Shown here: piece by piece, positions 40,443 through 52,296 of the stretch | How the letters are laid out: every line of letters starts with the position of its first letter | Position numbering within the stretch: position 1 is the stretch's first letter | From: Carnegiea gigantea | Lineage: Eukaryota; Streptophyta; Magnoliopsida; Caryophyllales; Cactaceae | Assembly: GCA_029747015.1 (NCBI GenBank) | Contig: JAKOGI010000144.1 | Span: 765,001-829,000, forward strand | Direction: 5' to 3' | DNA length: 64,000 bases | The notes under the pieces: generated by a model | What the model saw: only the letters and a program-made list of their open reading frames with translations | Databases searched by the model: none | What the model was told of the DNA's origin: nothing | Made by a program: the position numbers and the translations under genes

Positions 40443-41424
40443 CAGAAGAGGGGTGAAGAGAGATGAAACAAGCTATTTTGTCAATGTCAACATTGAGTTG
40501 TGCCCCCTTTGACTCAGAGAATGCAAGATAGGGTGGTTTATTTATCATAAAAGTGTGATAGTGGTTAAAAACTGGAAAAATATGGTATCGATATCATCAA
40601 ATTGATCAGTTAAAGCATCTGTTATTCGATCGTAGATTGGTAGTGGTATTATAAAATTAAATTTTCTTAAAATTGAGAACATAATGATGTGGTAGTTCAC
40701 TTATTGGACATAGATGGTCGTGAGAAAAAGTTAGAAGATAAATTCATCATCTGTGTGATAAATAATTTATCGAGTTATCAAATAGATGCGTAAAAATATC
40801 TATTTGACTGACCTAAACTCAAATATTTGAGTCACATTATTCCAAAAGTCGACAATGTTTTAAAATTTTATCTTTTTTCCGCATATATGAATGAATCCCT
40901 TATCATTATGCTGATACTAAATTGCCAAAAAGGAAAACAAGACGTCATACATCATCATCAGCCCAATGACTAATTGTATTTTGCATCATAAAGGTGGAGG
41001 CCCTCTTTCTTTTAAATTCAAAATCAAAAAATTAGAAAATTTTTAATTATTAAAAAAAGGTGCACGAAAACAAAATTCGACACTTCATTATCCAACCCTT
41101 GATGACGCAAGACCACTATGATTAAGTCTGTACAAATTTGGGTCTGGTGGGCTGGCCCAACTGCCTAACTGGGACCCAATGTGTCTGTTTGTCACACGTT
41201 TGTGATGGCCCATTGAGCCTTTAACATACTTATCACAGATATTATGGCAGGATTATCATGAAAACTTCCCAGCACATTTATATGGAAATATAAATTTAGA
41301 TAATGTTTACATTTTTTTTAACAAAAATTGGGCCAATGTGTTTCTAAATTACATGAATTTACTGAGTTGTTAAAGAAATCTAATCACACAGTATACTTGA
41401 CTCTCATGTATAGTCACATTAAAC

Positions 41425-41461
<37 letters not shown>

Positions 41462-42566
41462 TTTGTGATGATAAGAGTTTATTTGTTGATGTTAAAAGTT
41501 CTAGGTTAATTGGTGCTAATTCCTCAGTGGAAAAGCTCAGCACAAAGGTCTAAGTAATATTAACAAAACTCTAATCAGTCAAGAACGGTATTGATGATCC
41601 TTATACCCTTATACTGGATTCATTGAACTTAAGTTATAACAATCCGATCTTTTATAAATCAATGAGTTTTTTAAACTCAATCTTTTGATTACTTACACAA
41701 GCATTTGCATGGATAAGATTATCTATATTTAAATTTTCTCAAACTATATAAAAAACCGTACAAGTAATATTTTTTTTTGGGGATACAGACGAGGGGTCAA
41801 GCCACGAATAATATTATTTATAAATCGAACTTATACACAAACCATGTTAACCTATCGTTCAACGCACCGGATACACTGTGAATTTGTAATCCTTTCTTTT
41901 AACTTTTGCAGCGGAAATTGAGAGAGGGGAGGGGGAGAAAAGCGGAAGCAGCTACGCCGCAAAGATCGGTAAAAACGCAACGCACGCCACGCCGAACCAA
42001 CTATGGCTAATTGGCTATGTCTATGTCCATGTGCGGCCGTTTCACCGGCCTTTTAGCCTACTATTACTATTACCTTCATAATGTTCTCGCGTTCGCTTCA
42101 GCTTTTTCTTTTGCTTTTTAGCCACTAAATAAATTGGTGAACAAACATGAACTGCACCTGGGTTGTGGGGCCTACAGCTTTTGTTTTTTTAATAACAAAA
42201 ACTACCGGCGGAATTGCCGTTAACCTGCTCCCCCTGTTTAAAATTTAAACCCCACCCTGCTCCTCACACTATGCACACGATCTTTCCCTTTTTTTAAAAA
42301 AAAGAAAAGGATTGGTTTTTTTAAATTAAAAAAAGCAGAAGAAAAGCAACGGAAAAATGGGATGGAGATGGTATTTGACCCACCCACCCTAAAAAAAATC
42401 CACATTAATTATGTTGTTCTTTCAGTTTTTGCCACACTGTTTTAATTTTTCCATCGTTTTTTTTTTTAAAAAAAAAGCCCGACTCAACTCCACCCGTCCC
42501 TTAGCCCGCTGTTCTGACTCCCACCCTCTGTTTTAAACTGCCTTGTAACTTCTTCCATCCCACCAC
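39834..42566. other. Intergenic region between SnRK2 and patellin genes
   Basis: AT-rich DNA holding the SnRK2 3' UTR, a C/A-rich tract ending in a run of 18 A near 40398-40429, an (ATT)n microsatellite at 41425-41461, and T/A homopolymer pairs near 42290 and 42460 that can fold back. No gene was recognised. Frames of about 110 codons at 40168-40548 on both strands lack any family feature. Confidence 0.5.
41425..41461. repeat. (ATT)n microsatellite
   Basis: About 12 TAT/ATT trinucleotide units in a row in intergenic DNA. Confidence 0.93.
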
Positions 42567-42625
42567 AGTATCCCCTCCCTCTCTCTCTCCTCTCTTTCTC
42601 TCAGTTGAAACTTGAACTGAAAATA

Positions 42626-45600
42626 ATGGCGGAAGGAGCGCTGAAGGCAACGGCATCCACTGAGGAGGTGGTGGTGGTGGCGGAAGAGCAGAAGTCTCCT
42701 ATGGCGGCAGATTCGCCCCTTGAATCCCCTGTGAAGGAGCCAGTGGTGGCGGCGGTGGCTGACACCACGACAATGCTGCACGAAGCTATTGATGAAAAGA
42801 AGGTTGTCAATGATGATCAGTTACTTTCTGCCGGTGAGAAGAAGGCACTTGCTGAACTCAAGCAGCTCCTCCAGGATGCTATTAACCGCCATGAATTTGA
42901 CTTCACCACCACCCCAATCATCCCTCCACTGCCGCAACCGGCGGTGGAAACGGAGGAGACGGAAGCAGCTAACGTGGTGGCGGTTGTTGGTACTGAGCCT
43001 GAAGAGGAGTGCAAGAAGGAGGCGGTTGATGAGGAAGAAAAAGAATTGGTGGAGCCAAAGGAGCCTACAAAAGAGGAGGATAACGGAACAAAGACTGTGG
43101 AGGCGATTGAGGAGACTGTCGTGTCAGTGGTCCCTCCCTCGACTTCACAGGGTGAGCAGGAGCAGAATGCCGAGAATTCTTCTGCTGCTGCCTCGTCTTC
43201 CCCTCCTAGACAAGAAGAGGAGGGGAAAACGAAGGTTGAGGAGCCATCCGAAGAAAAAACCTCTTCGGATGAGGTATCCCTATGGGGAGTCCCCCTCTTC
43301 AAGGATGAAAGAACCGACACCATCCTCTGGAAGTTCCTCCGCGCAAGGGACTTCAAAGTGAAGGAAGCCTTCACCATGATCAAAAACACCCTCAAGTGGA
43401 GGAAGGAGTTCAACATCGACGGCCTTCTCGAGGAGGACCTCGGCCTAGGAACCCTCCTCCTCGAGAAGGCCGCCTTCATGCACGGGGTGACCAAAGATGG
43501 TCACCCCGTGTGCTACAATGTCTACGGAATCTTCCAAGACAAGGATGTGTATCAGAAGATGTTCGCGGACCAAGAGAAGAGAGAGAAATTCCTAAAGTGG
43601 AGGATTCAGGTGATGGAGAGGAGTGCTAGGAAGTTGGATTTTAGACCAGGTGGGATATCCACAATTGTGCAGGTTAATGATTTGCACAACTCACCTGGAC
43701 CAGCAAAGTGGGAGCTCAGACAAGCTACAAAACAGGCCCTCCATTTGCTCCAGGATAACTACCCTGAATTTGTTGCCAAACAGGTTTATTTCCTCTATTA
43801 TTTATGTATTTGTTTTAATTTTTTTTGATGCGTTGGTTTAAGAGCGGTGTTTAATTAATTGAATGAATGTGGTTAATGTTAATTATGCAGGTGTTCATCA
43901 ATGTGCCATGGTGGTATATGGCAGTCAACAAGATGATAAGCCCCTTTTTGACTCAGAGGACCAAAAGCAAGTTTGTTGTTGCTGGACCTTCCAAATCCGC
44001 AGAAACTCTATTCAGGTTAGTCCCTTTCTCCTTTCCCCCTTTTGCATGCTTTTAATTTGACATAGTGTGTATAACATGAAATGATGTAATATAATATAAA
44101 CTTACCTATATCTTTATATTACCATTAATAAATTTGTTTTCTATAGCATAATATATAAGAGCATTCAACCTTTTTCTTGGCAAATGTGATTACGTCTCTG
44201 CTTTTACAAAAGTGTTGCATATCTAGTCATTTAATCTTAGTTTGGAGTTTGTTTGGGACTAAAAATAGTTGTTAGAAATTAAGGAAAGTCCATTAGGTCA
44301 TGTACGAGGCTCAAGAAAATAGAAACTCAATGTGCACGTAATTTATCTACTTATTGGCATCTTTTATGCAACCACAAAAAGTTTATTCGCGCACTGTTTT
44401 TTATGTAAGGATTAGTGTTTAATTTGTGATGAGCATGGACTGTTTTTTATGTAAGGATTAGTCATTTATATGTTTTTTACTGTTAAACTTGCAAATTAAT
44501 TATGAGATGTAAATTATATGAATGGTTGCATATGATGGGTAAGCAGCTACATATCTCCAGAGCAAGTACCAGTTGAATATGGAGGATTGAGCAAAGAAGG
44601 AGAAGTATTTGGAGACAAAGACGGTGTCACCCAGATCATTATAAAGCCAACTTGCAAAGAAACCGTGGAATTTGCTGTCACTGAGGTCACCTCTCTCTCT
44701 CTCTCTCTCTCTCTGTGGCTTTCTGTTTAGATATTACAGTGCTATTACTGCTGTATAATATGGGTCCAAACATAGAACCATAGCAATGACTGTTCATACA
44801 CATGCAGTATTTTTACTGAGTGAATCTCCGCTAAAAATAAAGTTAGACCCAGTTATATATCATGTTCGGTTGATCGGCGTTCTAGTTAGCTACTAGCAAA
44901 AGTTTGTCAAGAAAATACTATGATTGTCAGAAAATGTTAATTTTTATATTAATTGGGTCTTCAATAAAGGAGTCATGAATATAAGTTAAAATGAGGTTCT
45001 AACCCAAAATCAATTGGTAATAGGTGAAGTAACTTAAAAGCTTATATACATGCTCAAACTCTTCAATTTTTTCAATGTAGTACAACACCAACTTTCATAT
45101 TTTTTGTATTTTATCAATGTGGGACAATACTCACTTTCATGCTCCAACAGAAAAATATCTCATACGTTTAATTTCGGTTAGATGAATTAATTTGCGGTCA
45201 GATAAAAGTCGATGATTCTCATGTGTAAGGTTTTGATCTTAGATTGAATTTGATTTTAAGTTATTTAAATTGAATAGTCAAATGTAGGTAGACCAGATTC
45301 GAAAAGTGCTATATAGCACTAATTAATTAGTCATTACACACTTAAGCACTAAGGTTTGATAACCCCGCTAAATTTACAGCACATTGATCTTCTCGCTCGG
45401 CATTATTTTTCATGTGAAGTTTGAATTAGTCATATCATTTCGAAAAATCGAGCAATAAAAAAGCGTGATAGTAAAGGTGAAGCGAAGAAGTTCCCCTGAA
45501 AATGCGGTGCTTTTATATTGGATTTTTGTACAATTGAACACCACTATGCGGAATTGTTGTTTCACTGTCATGTCCTTGTTTCTTTTTGCGAGCTGGCTAA

Positions 45601-46174
45601 TATAGTGCCTCAATGTGAAGGAAGAGGTTCTAGATCTACCTTTTGAATTTTTTTTTTTTTGATACGTACAAAATGTGAAATAGCGAAGGTGTTGTATCCG
45701 CCAATTGTGACATTCAAAGCATATTTTCTAAATTTTACTCGTATTCAATGGATCTTATTGTATCTGACCTGAAAAACGAGTGAAAATAGGTGTGAATGCG
45801 TAATAGATGATAGAACGAGTCAGATTTTAGGTCATGAGTGGATCCATCCGTCAGTTATTTATCAGACATTTAATTTAACTAGTCTTTTTGATTTTTTGGG
45901 GAAATATATGCAGGCATGCAATCTAACATGGGAGGTGAGAGTGGTGGGATGGGAGGCGAGCTATGGAGCAGAATTTGTGCCCAATGCTACAGATGGTTAC
46001 ACTGTAATTATCCAGAAGATTAGGAAGGTGGGTCCTACTGAAGAGACCATAATTACCAACAGCTTCAAGAGCAGTGAGCCTGGCAAGGTCGCTCTCACCA
46101 TTCACAATTCCTCTTCCAAGAAAAAGAGGCTTCTTTACCGCCTCAAATCCTTCCCTGTTTCTTCCTCTTTCTGA
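42626..46174 (+). CDS. Patellin (Sec14-GOLD phosphoinositide-binding protein)
   Basis: Four exons: 42626-43783, 43891-44015, 44547-44685 and 45914-46174. They total 1683 nt and encode 560 aa in consistent phase. The frame is open upstream to 42605 but lacks an ATG there, so 42626 is the start. Residues 1-220 are Glu/Val/Ala-rich and acidic, as in patellins. About 225-265 is the CRAL-TRIO N-terminal helix region (DTILWKFLRARDFKVKEAF). About 285-440 is the Sec14 lipid-binding lobe (GHPVCYNVYG, STIVQVNDLHNSPG, VFINVPWWYMAVNKMISPF, YISPEQVPVEYGGL). The last exon is a GOLD domain (TWEVRVVGWEASYGAEFVP, KKKRLLYRL). Patellins bind phosphoinositides and act in membrane trafficking, for example at the cell plate. 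A CT-rich 5' leader precedes it. The subgroup is not assigned. Confidence 0.95.
44691..44714. repeat. (CT)n microsatellite in a patellin intron
   Basis: Twelve CT units immediately after the third exon's splice donor. Confidence 0.9.
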
Positions 46175-47390
46175 ACCAAAAAAAATAAAATAAAATAGAA
46201 TCTTCTTCTTCTTATTATTATAATTAAATGTATTATGCTATTATTATATTTTTATTTTTTCTCTTAGTTTGGTGACCTTTTTTGGATCCATGAAATTTTA
46301 TAGTGTAATATATGAAGTTTTGGTTATGGAGATGAATGTGCGCCGGGTTTTTTTTGGTTTAAATGAAGCAACATTTATGTACTTATATCGAAATCCAAAT
46401 CCAACACCCAAAGATCCTGCCACCAGGTGGGATGTGGGGGTAAGATGTGGCATCATTACTCTTGAATTGTAAAATTACAGAGAGAGTGATTTCAATTGAT
46501 CATAAATTTAAAAATCGTAGACTATCTACTGTTCTATAGAAACGAAGTAGAGGAAGGTTAGATAGACATTTTACCTTAATTCATACGGAAGTTTAGAGGG
46601 ACATTCTAAAACTGTAGACCCTAGATTTATTTACATATATATAATATGTAATTGGTTTTGTAAGGAAGAGATCTTTCATATCAAGTTTCAAGAAAAGATT
46701 TGTAGAATCGAATGTAGTGTTGCATGTACGTAAAAGTTTGCATTTGTATATACTAAACTATTAACTAGCACCTCAAAAAAAAAAAAAAAAAACTACTAAT
46801 TAGTATGTAATTTAGATTTCTAGGCGTAGTATTTGTCTAATTGCCATGGAATTTTGAGTAACCAGAAATTTCATCAACATTGTCTATTGCTAGATTTCAA
46901 ATTAAAATATTGGATGATAATATATTGTACTTTGAGGATATTGGGTAATAATACTCTCAGCTTTGAACTTGGACGTCTGTACACCATATTATGAGCCTAT
47001 TTATTGTTTATATACTCAGACTGATTTTGAAAGTGTTTTTAGTTTGTGATGTAAATTCATAATCAACATATGCAATCCTATACACTTAGAAATGTTACAT
47101 TTTAAACAAATGCAATTGCATACTATTGTAAAATTGTTGCACTACATTGATCAAAAACACGTTCAAACTTTGTCTGTGTATATAAATAGTAAATAGGCCA
47201 ATAGTATTGTGCATGAACATATAAGTTAAAAGTTGGGAGCATTATTATCTAATATCCCCAAAGTATAGTAAATTATTGTCGAAAACTAAGATGTTTGTTT
47301 TTCTTATGAGGAATGTGCCTTAGTCAAATGACCTTATTCTATACAATTTTGTGCTAGTTTTGGTTAGATATAAAAGAACTGATCAGCTGG
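46175..47390. other. Patellin 3' UTR and AT-rich spacer
   Basis: The first few hundred bases are likely 3' UTR. The rest is AT-rich with an A-run near 46774-46791. No gene or transposon end was recognised before the duplicated 5' flank of the ankyrin unit starts near 47390. Confidence 0.45.
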
Positions 47391-47911
47391 TTTGGCGAGC
47401 CCGGAATGACTAAGTTAATGGTCGGCTTGAGCTCCGTTTGACAAAAGTTCGGCTTAGCTTGGATACCTTTTTAGGGAGCCAAGTCCACTGGTAGTTAGGT
47501 TCGGCTCAGCTTGGTTTTAGTCGAGCTTGTCTGGGTATTTTAGCTGCAGATAACCTACGTTCCATTGGTATATGTAGACTTTGTATCGATTTGGAAGCCC
47601 CTAATTCAACATTAAAGCATATACTTGGTTGGGTATGAATTTGTGGTGTGTATTCAGATGAGATGCTTCCTTTGATGGTTCAACGTGTTGATGCCTACTT
47701 GGTTGGATATGAATTTGTGGTGTGTACGGGTGCAGTGCGGCCTGGGCATGGATCAAGATCGACGAAAGATAACATGGACGGCATGAATTTGCCTTTAAAT
47801 AAACTCAACTCAAATTAATTCATTCGACTACATCAGTTGCCTTACAAATTAACATCCAACTCGATATCTTTGTTAATATTTGGTCGCTTATAATTCCAAA
47901 TCCAAAGAATG
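47390..47911 (+). repeat. Duplicated 5' flank of ankyrin copy A
   Basis: This segment matches the 5' flank of copy C (about 55270-56183) in several blocks: a GGCTTGAGCTC / TTCGGCTTAGCTTGG region, ACATAGACTTTGTATYG-like sequence, GCATATACTTG, and the stretch just before the ATG (TTTGTTAATATTTGGTCGC against TTTGTTAATTTTTGGTCGC). It shows that the gene duplication carried upstream DNA. Confidence 0.7.
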
Positions 47912-49427
47912 ATGAATAGCTTGGGAAGCAGAAGCTCCGACCGCAACGATGATGGGAGCAACGTGCTACTGGGGGCTGAACTCCTGTCTGCAGCTCGGGA
48001 GGGCCATGGTGGGGACGAGATTATACGGATCTTGGAGGGGGAGGTGACCCTGAGCCATGTCACAGACCCGGTTTGGGACACCATCCTCCACATTTTGGCA
48101 AGAGCTGGTAATGTGGAAGTTGCTACGCAAGTGGTTGGGCTAGTAAAAAGGCACGAGCTGACAGAGGTTCTAATGGAGCAGAACTTGCAAGGGGACACGC
48201 CCTTACAACTTGCCATCGCCAACCGCCATGAAGGCATCGCACTCCTCTTGTATTTGGCCGACTCAAGGGCAGGGTCGTTAGCGAATGCCGCGACAGTAGA
48301 TATCGAGCTGGATCTTGTGAGGAGCGATCTTGATGAATCATGCCACAGTAATCATCATAAACAAGAGTACGATGACAGGTTGAATATTAACTTCTACCGT
48401 GCTATAATCAATGGCCGAGAAGACTTGGTCCTTGAGGCCTTGAGAGAGCACCCATATCTGGCCAGCCGCATGCTTGGGTCGATGGGCATCTTTCTCCATG
48501 TAGCTGCAAAACTCGGCCAAGTGGGCGTCCTGAGATTGTTAGTCGGGAAAATGACCCATGACGAAGCAGCCAGTTTGATGCTTATGGGGACTTACAGGGG
48601 GAGTACACCCTTGCATGTTGCCCTTGAAGGAAATCACAGGGACGCGACAAGTTACTTGATTGAGTTGGCACTCGGGGCGGCTTACCAAGTTGACAAAAAG
48701 GGTGTTTCGCCATTGTATTTGGCCATTGAGAGAGGCTACGAGGACCTTGTCAAGTACGTCTTCCAGATGATCCCAATTGCCAAAATTTCCCGATCCACAT
48801 TGCAAAGCCTCCCCACGGACAAGAAGGCATCACTTGGGAACGCAGCCATCAAAGCCAGGAACTTCAGTATGTATGGATTGTATTATATGCATGCCCTCTT
48901 CTTACTATGACAAGAATTAAGTTTTCTAAGCAGTTATAATACTCAATATTACGATGATTTTTTCTTTCACACGTTTTAATTACATTCTTGTTTGTCTGGC
49001 GCATATATCTAAGTCTCCTGGAATATCTAATGGAGGAGCTTTCATAGCTTGTGAATGTATTAAACTATAAAGGATGGAGAGTTTTTTCATATGCGGCCTA
49101 CAAAGGCTATATGGATGGAGTTCATTTCTTGCTCACAAATTTTCCAAATTCAGTGAAGGAATATGATCATGATGGTTCACTTCCCATACACAAGGCTGTT
49201 GGAGGAGGCCATGTCAGCATCGTTAAAGAGTTGCTAGTACTTTGCCCTGAAACAATGTATCACATTGATAAGAAAGGTTAAAACATCCTCCATTTCGCAG
49301 TTAAATATACCAAAACTGATGTCTTGGATTATCTAACCAAGGAGACTATTGAAGTTAAGAAGATTTTTTCTTTAAAGGATAATGAAGGTAAGACTTTCAT
49401 CGACCTAGCGAGTGAGCTCAAGTGCTA
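47912..49427 (+). pseudogene. ACD6-like ankyrin gene, copy A (broken)
   Basis: Exon 1 (47912-48866) is open for 318 codons and carries ankyrin-type segments (STPLHVALEGNHRDATSYLI, KGVSPLYLAIERGYEDLVKY). It ends at a donor in the same place and phase as in copy C. Exon 2 (about 49015-49427) is damaged. The region that is CATACAG|GCATACTG in copy C reads CATATATCTAAGTCTC, so the normal acceptor is lost. An in-frame TAG replaces the Glu codon after GAGCTTTCA (about 49048), and a TAA replaces the Gln after AAGAAAGGT (about 49279). Exon 1 is also shorter than in copy C by about 30 codons after the second repeat. ATG 47912 aligns with the copy C start; an extra ATG lies just before it at 47909. A product truncated in the intron remains possible. 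Confidence 0.8.
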
Positions 49428-49659
49428 GGGTGCACCGTAGGTGTTGGCTGCTCAGTGCACTATGTATCATCAGAACACGTGAATTGTTTTTTGAGCTATT
49501 TGATTGAGAGGGATTCTTTGATATTCTATTCACTTGCATGTTCTGCCCCCCTTACTGATTGTACAAGTGAATTGTTTGATATTGTTTGATATTCTTTGAT
49601 TGAGAGGGATTCTTTGATATTCTATTCATTCTCGCTGTGAACAAGAAGAGGATGTCTGG

Positions 49660-50230
49660 TGTTGGGTTTTATGGCCCAAAATCTCGGGTTTAGGCACGGG
49701 GTGACCATGCTGCATGGGCACGGGCATGCCGCGACACAGAAGACCGAAGAACAGAGCAGACAGAGAAGTGACACGGTGTGCCCGTGCCGCCCTGGCACGA
49801 CCGTGCCAGGGGAAATTTTCTGCCGCCTTAAAGTGGCGGCTAGGGTTGCGCTTTGGTGACGGTTTTTGGAAGGCGGCAGCTAGGGTTTTCAAGGGGAAAC
49901 CCTACCTCACAGACCCTATATAAAGGGGGTCTAGGGCCTTGTTTCAAAACACTCCAGTATAGAATACACATTGAGAGAGTGAGGTTATTTGTGAGAGAAT
50001 ACAATTGAGAGTATTGTAATTCTGCTCTTAATCACTGAAGTGATTGTGGTGTACTACTCTGCTCATAGTGAAATTTGTCGGTGTGCTGTCGCCGTCCGTG
50101 GTTTTTCCCACATTGGGTTTCCACGTAAAATTCCCTGTGTCCTTTATTCTTGTTTCTTTCATTGTTGCGTTGTGTTCTTGGTTGAATTCTGTTGCATTGT
50201 CACATCCTATTATCCCCTTTATTCCTAACA
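49660..50230 (+). repeat. 5' LTR of the deleted Copia element
   Basis: 571 bp, TG..CA ends. A TATATAAA box lies at 49917-49924. It differs from the 3' LTR mainly in a GC-rich palindromic module near 49761-49812. Confidence 0.93.
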
Positions 50231-50232
50231 AG

Positions 50233-50244
50233 TGGTATCAGAGC
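50233..50244 (+). other. Primer-binding site
   Basis: TGGTATCAGAGC is complementary to the 3' end of plant initiator tRNA-Met and lies two bases after the 5' LTR, as in most plant Copia elements. Confidence 0.92.
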
Positions 50245-50255
50245 GAGGTTATAGG

Positions 50256-51599
50256 ATGTCTTCAATCATGAAGGTGGACATACAGAAATTCGACGGGGAG
50301 ATTAGCTTTAATCTCTGGAAGGTGCAGATAAGGGCGGTCCTCATCCAGCACGGGCTGTGGAAGGTCCTGCAGGGACCTCACGTCAAACCTTCAGGCACAA
50401 CGGATGAAAAGTGGGCTGAAGATGTAAAGAAGAGACGTGGGTCGTTGACAGAGGACGAATGGGAGGAACTGGAGCTGAAAGCGGTTTCAACCATACAGTT
50501 GTGCTTAGCACCACATGTCCTGCGAGAGGTGCTTGATAAGACAACTGCGGTGGATCTTTGGGCTCGGATGGAGGAACTCTACATGACGAAGAGTCTCGCC
50601 AACAAGATCCGTTTGAAGGAAAGGTTGTATACCTTTCGTATGGCTGAAGGTACCCCTATCCAAAAGCATTTGAATGAGTTTAACTCTATTCTTGTTGACT
50701 TGGAGAGTCTAGATGTGAAAGTTGAGGATGAGGATAAGGCTATTTTGCTTGTTGTGTCGTTACCCCCTTCTTATAAACACTTTAAGGAGATTATGCTATA
50801 TAGTAATTCTAATACTATATCGTTTGAGGATGTTAAGTCAAACCTGTTGTCTAAGGAGAAGTTTGATCTTGACATTCATGCTGATTCTGCTGAGGGATTA
50901 GCAGTAAGGGGTACAATAACTGAAAAGGGGAACGGTAATAGGAGTAAGAACCGTTCTAAGTCTAAAAATCCTCATGCTGGAAAGACCTGCAATTACTGTG
51001 ATAAATTGGGTCATATTATTGCTAACTGCTGGAAACTGCAAAAGAAGAAGGAGAAAGAGGAAGATAATTCTCAGGAGCCTGCTGAAACTTCATTTGCTGA
51101 ATCTGATTCTGATGGGGACGTTCTGTTTGCTACCTCTACTGAAGGGGGGAGCGATTCTGATTGGATTCTTGATTCTGGGTGTACCTATCATATGTGTCCT
51201 CACAAGGACTGGTTTTCAACATATGATCCAGTTGATTCATCTGTTGTTCACATGGGCAATAATGCCCAATGTAATGTAACTGGAATCGGTACTGTTAAAA
51301 TCAAGACCCATGATGGTGTTGTCAGGACTTTATCGAATGTTCGTCACGTTCCTGACTTGAAGCGTAACCTCATCTCGTTGGGCACCCTTGAATCCAAAGG
51401 GTGCAAATATTCAGCTGAAGGTGGAGTTCTGAAGGTCTCAAAGGGCAGTAGGATTCTGCTGAAGGGTCTGAGGCAAGGAGGCCTCTATGTCTTGCAGGCA
51501 TCTACTGTGACAGGTTATATGAAGGAAAGTTCATATAAGTCATCTCCCAGAGCTAAGTTCAAGCATTGCTTGGACTTAGTTGGCATTCGCAGTTTTTGA
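50256..51599 (+). CDS. Copia Gag-protease ORF with fused polyprotein C-terminus
   Basis: An intact 447-codon frame. The N-terminal part is a Copia Gag (IQKFDGEISFNLWKVQIRAV near the start) with a CCHC zinc knuckle CNYCDKLGHIIANC at about residues 246-259. The aspartic protease core follows as WILDSGCTYHM. A GAG-pre-integrase-like part comes next (NVRHVPDLKRNLISLG, GGLYVLQAS). The frame then runs straight into KFKHCLDLVGIRSF, which resembles the extreme C-terminus of a Copia polyprotein. Integrase, reverse transcriptase and RNase H are therefore missing by one in-frame deletion near codons 420-430. ATG 50256 is chosen because no earlier ATG lies in frame. It may still make capsid protein. Confidence 0.88.
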   Translation: MSSIMKVDIQKFDGEISFNLWKVQIRAVLIQHGLWKVLQGPHVKPSGTTDEKWAEDVKKRRGSLTEDEWEELELKAVSTIQLCLAPHVLREVLDKTTAVDLWARMEELYMTKSLANKIRLKERLYTFRMAEGTPIQKHLNEFNSILVDLESLDVKVEDEDKAILLVVSLPPSYKHFKEIMLYSNSNTISFEDVKSNLLSKEKFDLDIHADSAEGLAVRGTITEKGNGNRSKNRSKSKNPHAGKTCNYCDKLGHIIANCWKLQKKKEKEEDNSQEPAETSFAESDSDGDVLFATSTEGGSDSDWILDSGCTYHMCPHKDWFSTYDPVDSSVVHMGNNAQCNVTGIGTVKIKTHDGVVRTLSNVRHVPDLKRNLISLGTLESKGCKYSAEGGVLKVSKGSRILLKGLRQGGLYVLQASTVTGYMKESSYKSSPRAKFKHCLDLVGIRSF

Positions 51600-51699
51600 G
51601 GGCCCTGCGGGGCATAGCCCCATAGGGGGCATCACCCTTTGGGGTGAGACGACGGCGACGGAAAGTTGAACATTGAAGATTTTGGTCCAAGGTGGAGAT

Positions 51700-52291
51700 T
51701 GTTGGGTTTTATGGCCCAAAATCTCGGGTTTAGGCACGGGGTGACCATGCTGCATGGGCACGGGCGTGCCGCGACACAGAAGACCGAAGAACAGAGCAGA
51801 CAGAGAAGTGACACGGTGTGCCCGTGCCATGTGGCACGGTCGTGCCACATGGCACGACGACGTGCCACGGGAAATTTTCTGCCGCCTTAAAGTGGCGGCT
51901 AGGGTTGCGCTTTGGTGACGGTTTTTGGAAGGCGGCAGCTAGGGTTTTCAAGGGGAAACCCTACCTCACAGACCCTATATAAAGGGGGTCTAGGGCCTTG
52001 TTTCAAAACACTCCAGTATAGAAAACACATTGAGAGAGTGAGGTTATTTGTGAGAGAATACAATTGAGAGTATTGTAATTCTGCTCTTAATCACTGAAGT
52101 GATTGTGGTGTACTACTCTGCTCATAGTGAAATTTGTCGGTGTGCTGTCGCCGTCCGTGGTTTTTCCCACATTGGGTTTCCACGTAAAATTCCCTGTGTC
52201 CTTTATTCTTGTTTCTTTCATTGTTGCGTTGTGTTCTTGGTTGAATTCTGTTGCATTGTCACATCCTATTATCCCCTTTATTTTTCTAACA
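51700..52291 (+). repeat. 3' LTR of the deleted Copia element
   Basis: 592 bp, near-identical to the 5' LTR except for about 19 extra bases in the palindromic module (51821-51870) and a 2-bp difference close to the 3' end. Confidence 0.93.
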
Positions 52292-52296
52292 TCTGG

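Larger units (their letters stand above)
49660..52291 (+). mobile_element. Young Copia retrotransposon with internal deletion
   Basis: LTRs at 49660-50230 (571 bp) and 51700-52291 (592 bp) start TGTTGGGTTTTATGG and end CTAACA. TCTGG flanks both sides (49655-49659 and 52292-52296), a perfect target duplication. A primer-binding site TGGTATCAGAGC follows the 5' LTR by two bases and a purine-rich CCAAGGTGGAGAT precedes the 3' LTR. Outside one variable module and a 2-bp indel near the 3' end I see about two base differences between the LTRs, so insertion was recent. At 2.6 kb it lacks integrase, reverse transcriptase and RNase H and can only move with help. It sits in the 3' flank of ankyrin copy A. 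Confidence 0.95.

Noticed and set aside
42789..43361. 190-codon plus-strand frame overlapping patellin exon 1
   Set aside because: Arg-rich shadow of the acidic patellin N-terminus in another frame; no independent features.
42817..43494. 225-codon open frame on the minus strand
   Set aside because: It is antisense to exon 1 of the patellin gene and arises from that exon's biased codons; the sense strand has clear family motifs.
49428..49654. Repeats of GATTCTTTGATATTCTATTC after copy A as a possible transposon end
   Set aside because: Two direct copies of a short A/T-rich phrase with no inverted ends; better read as local duplication within the 3' flank.
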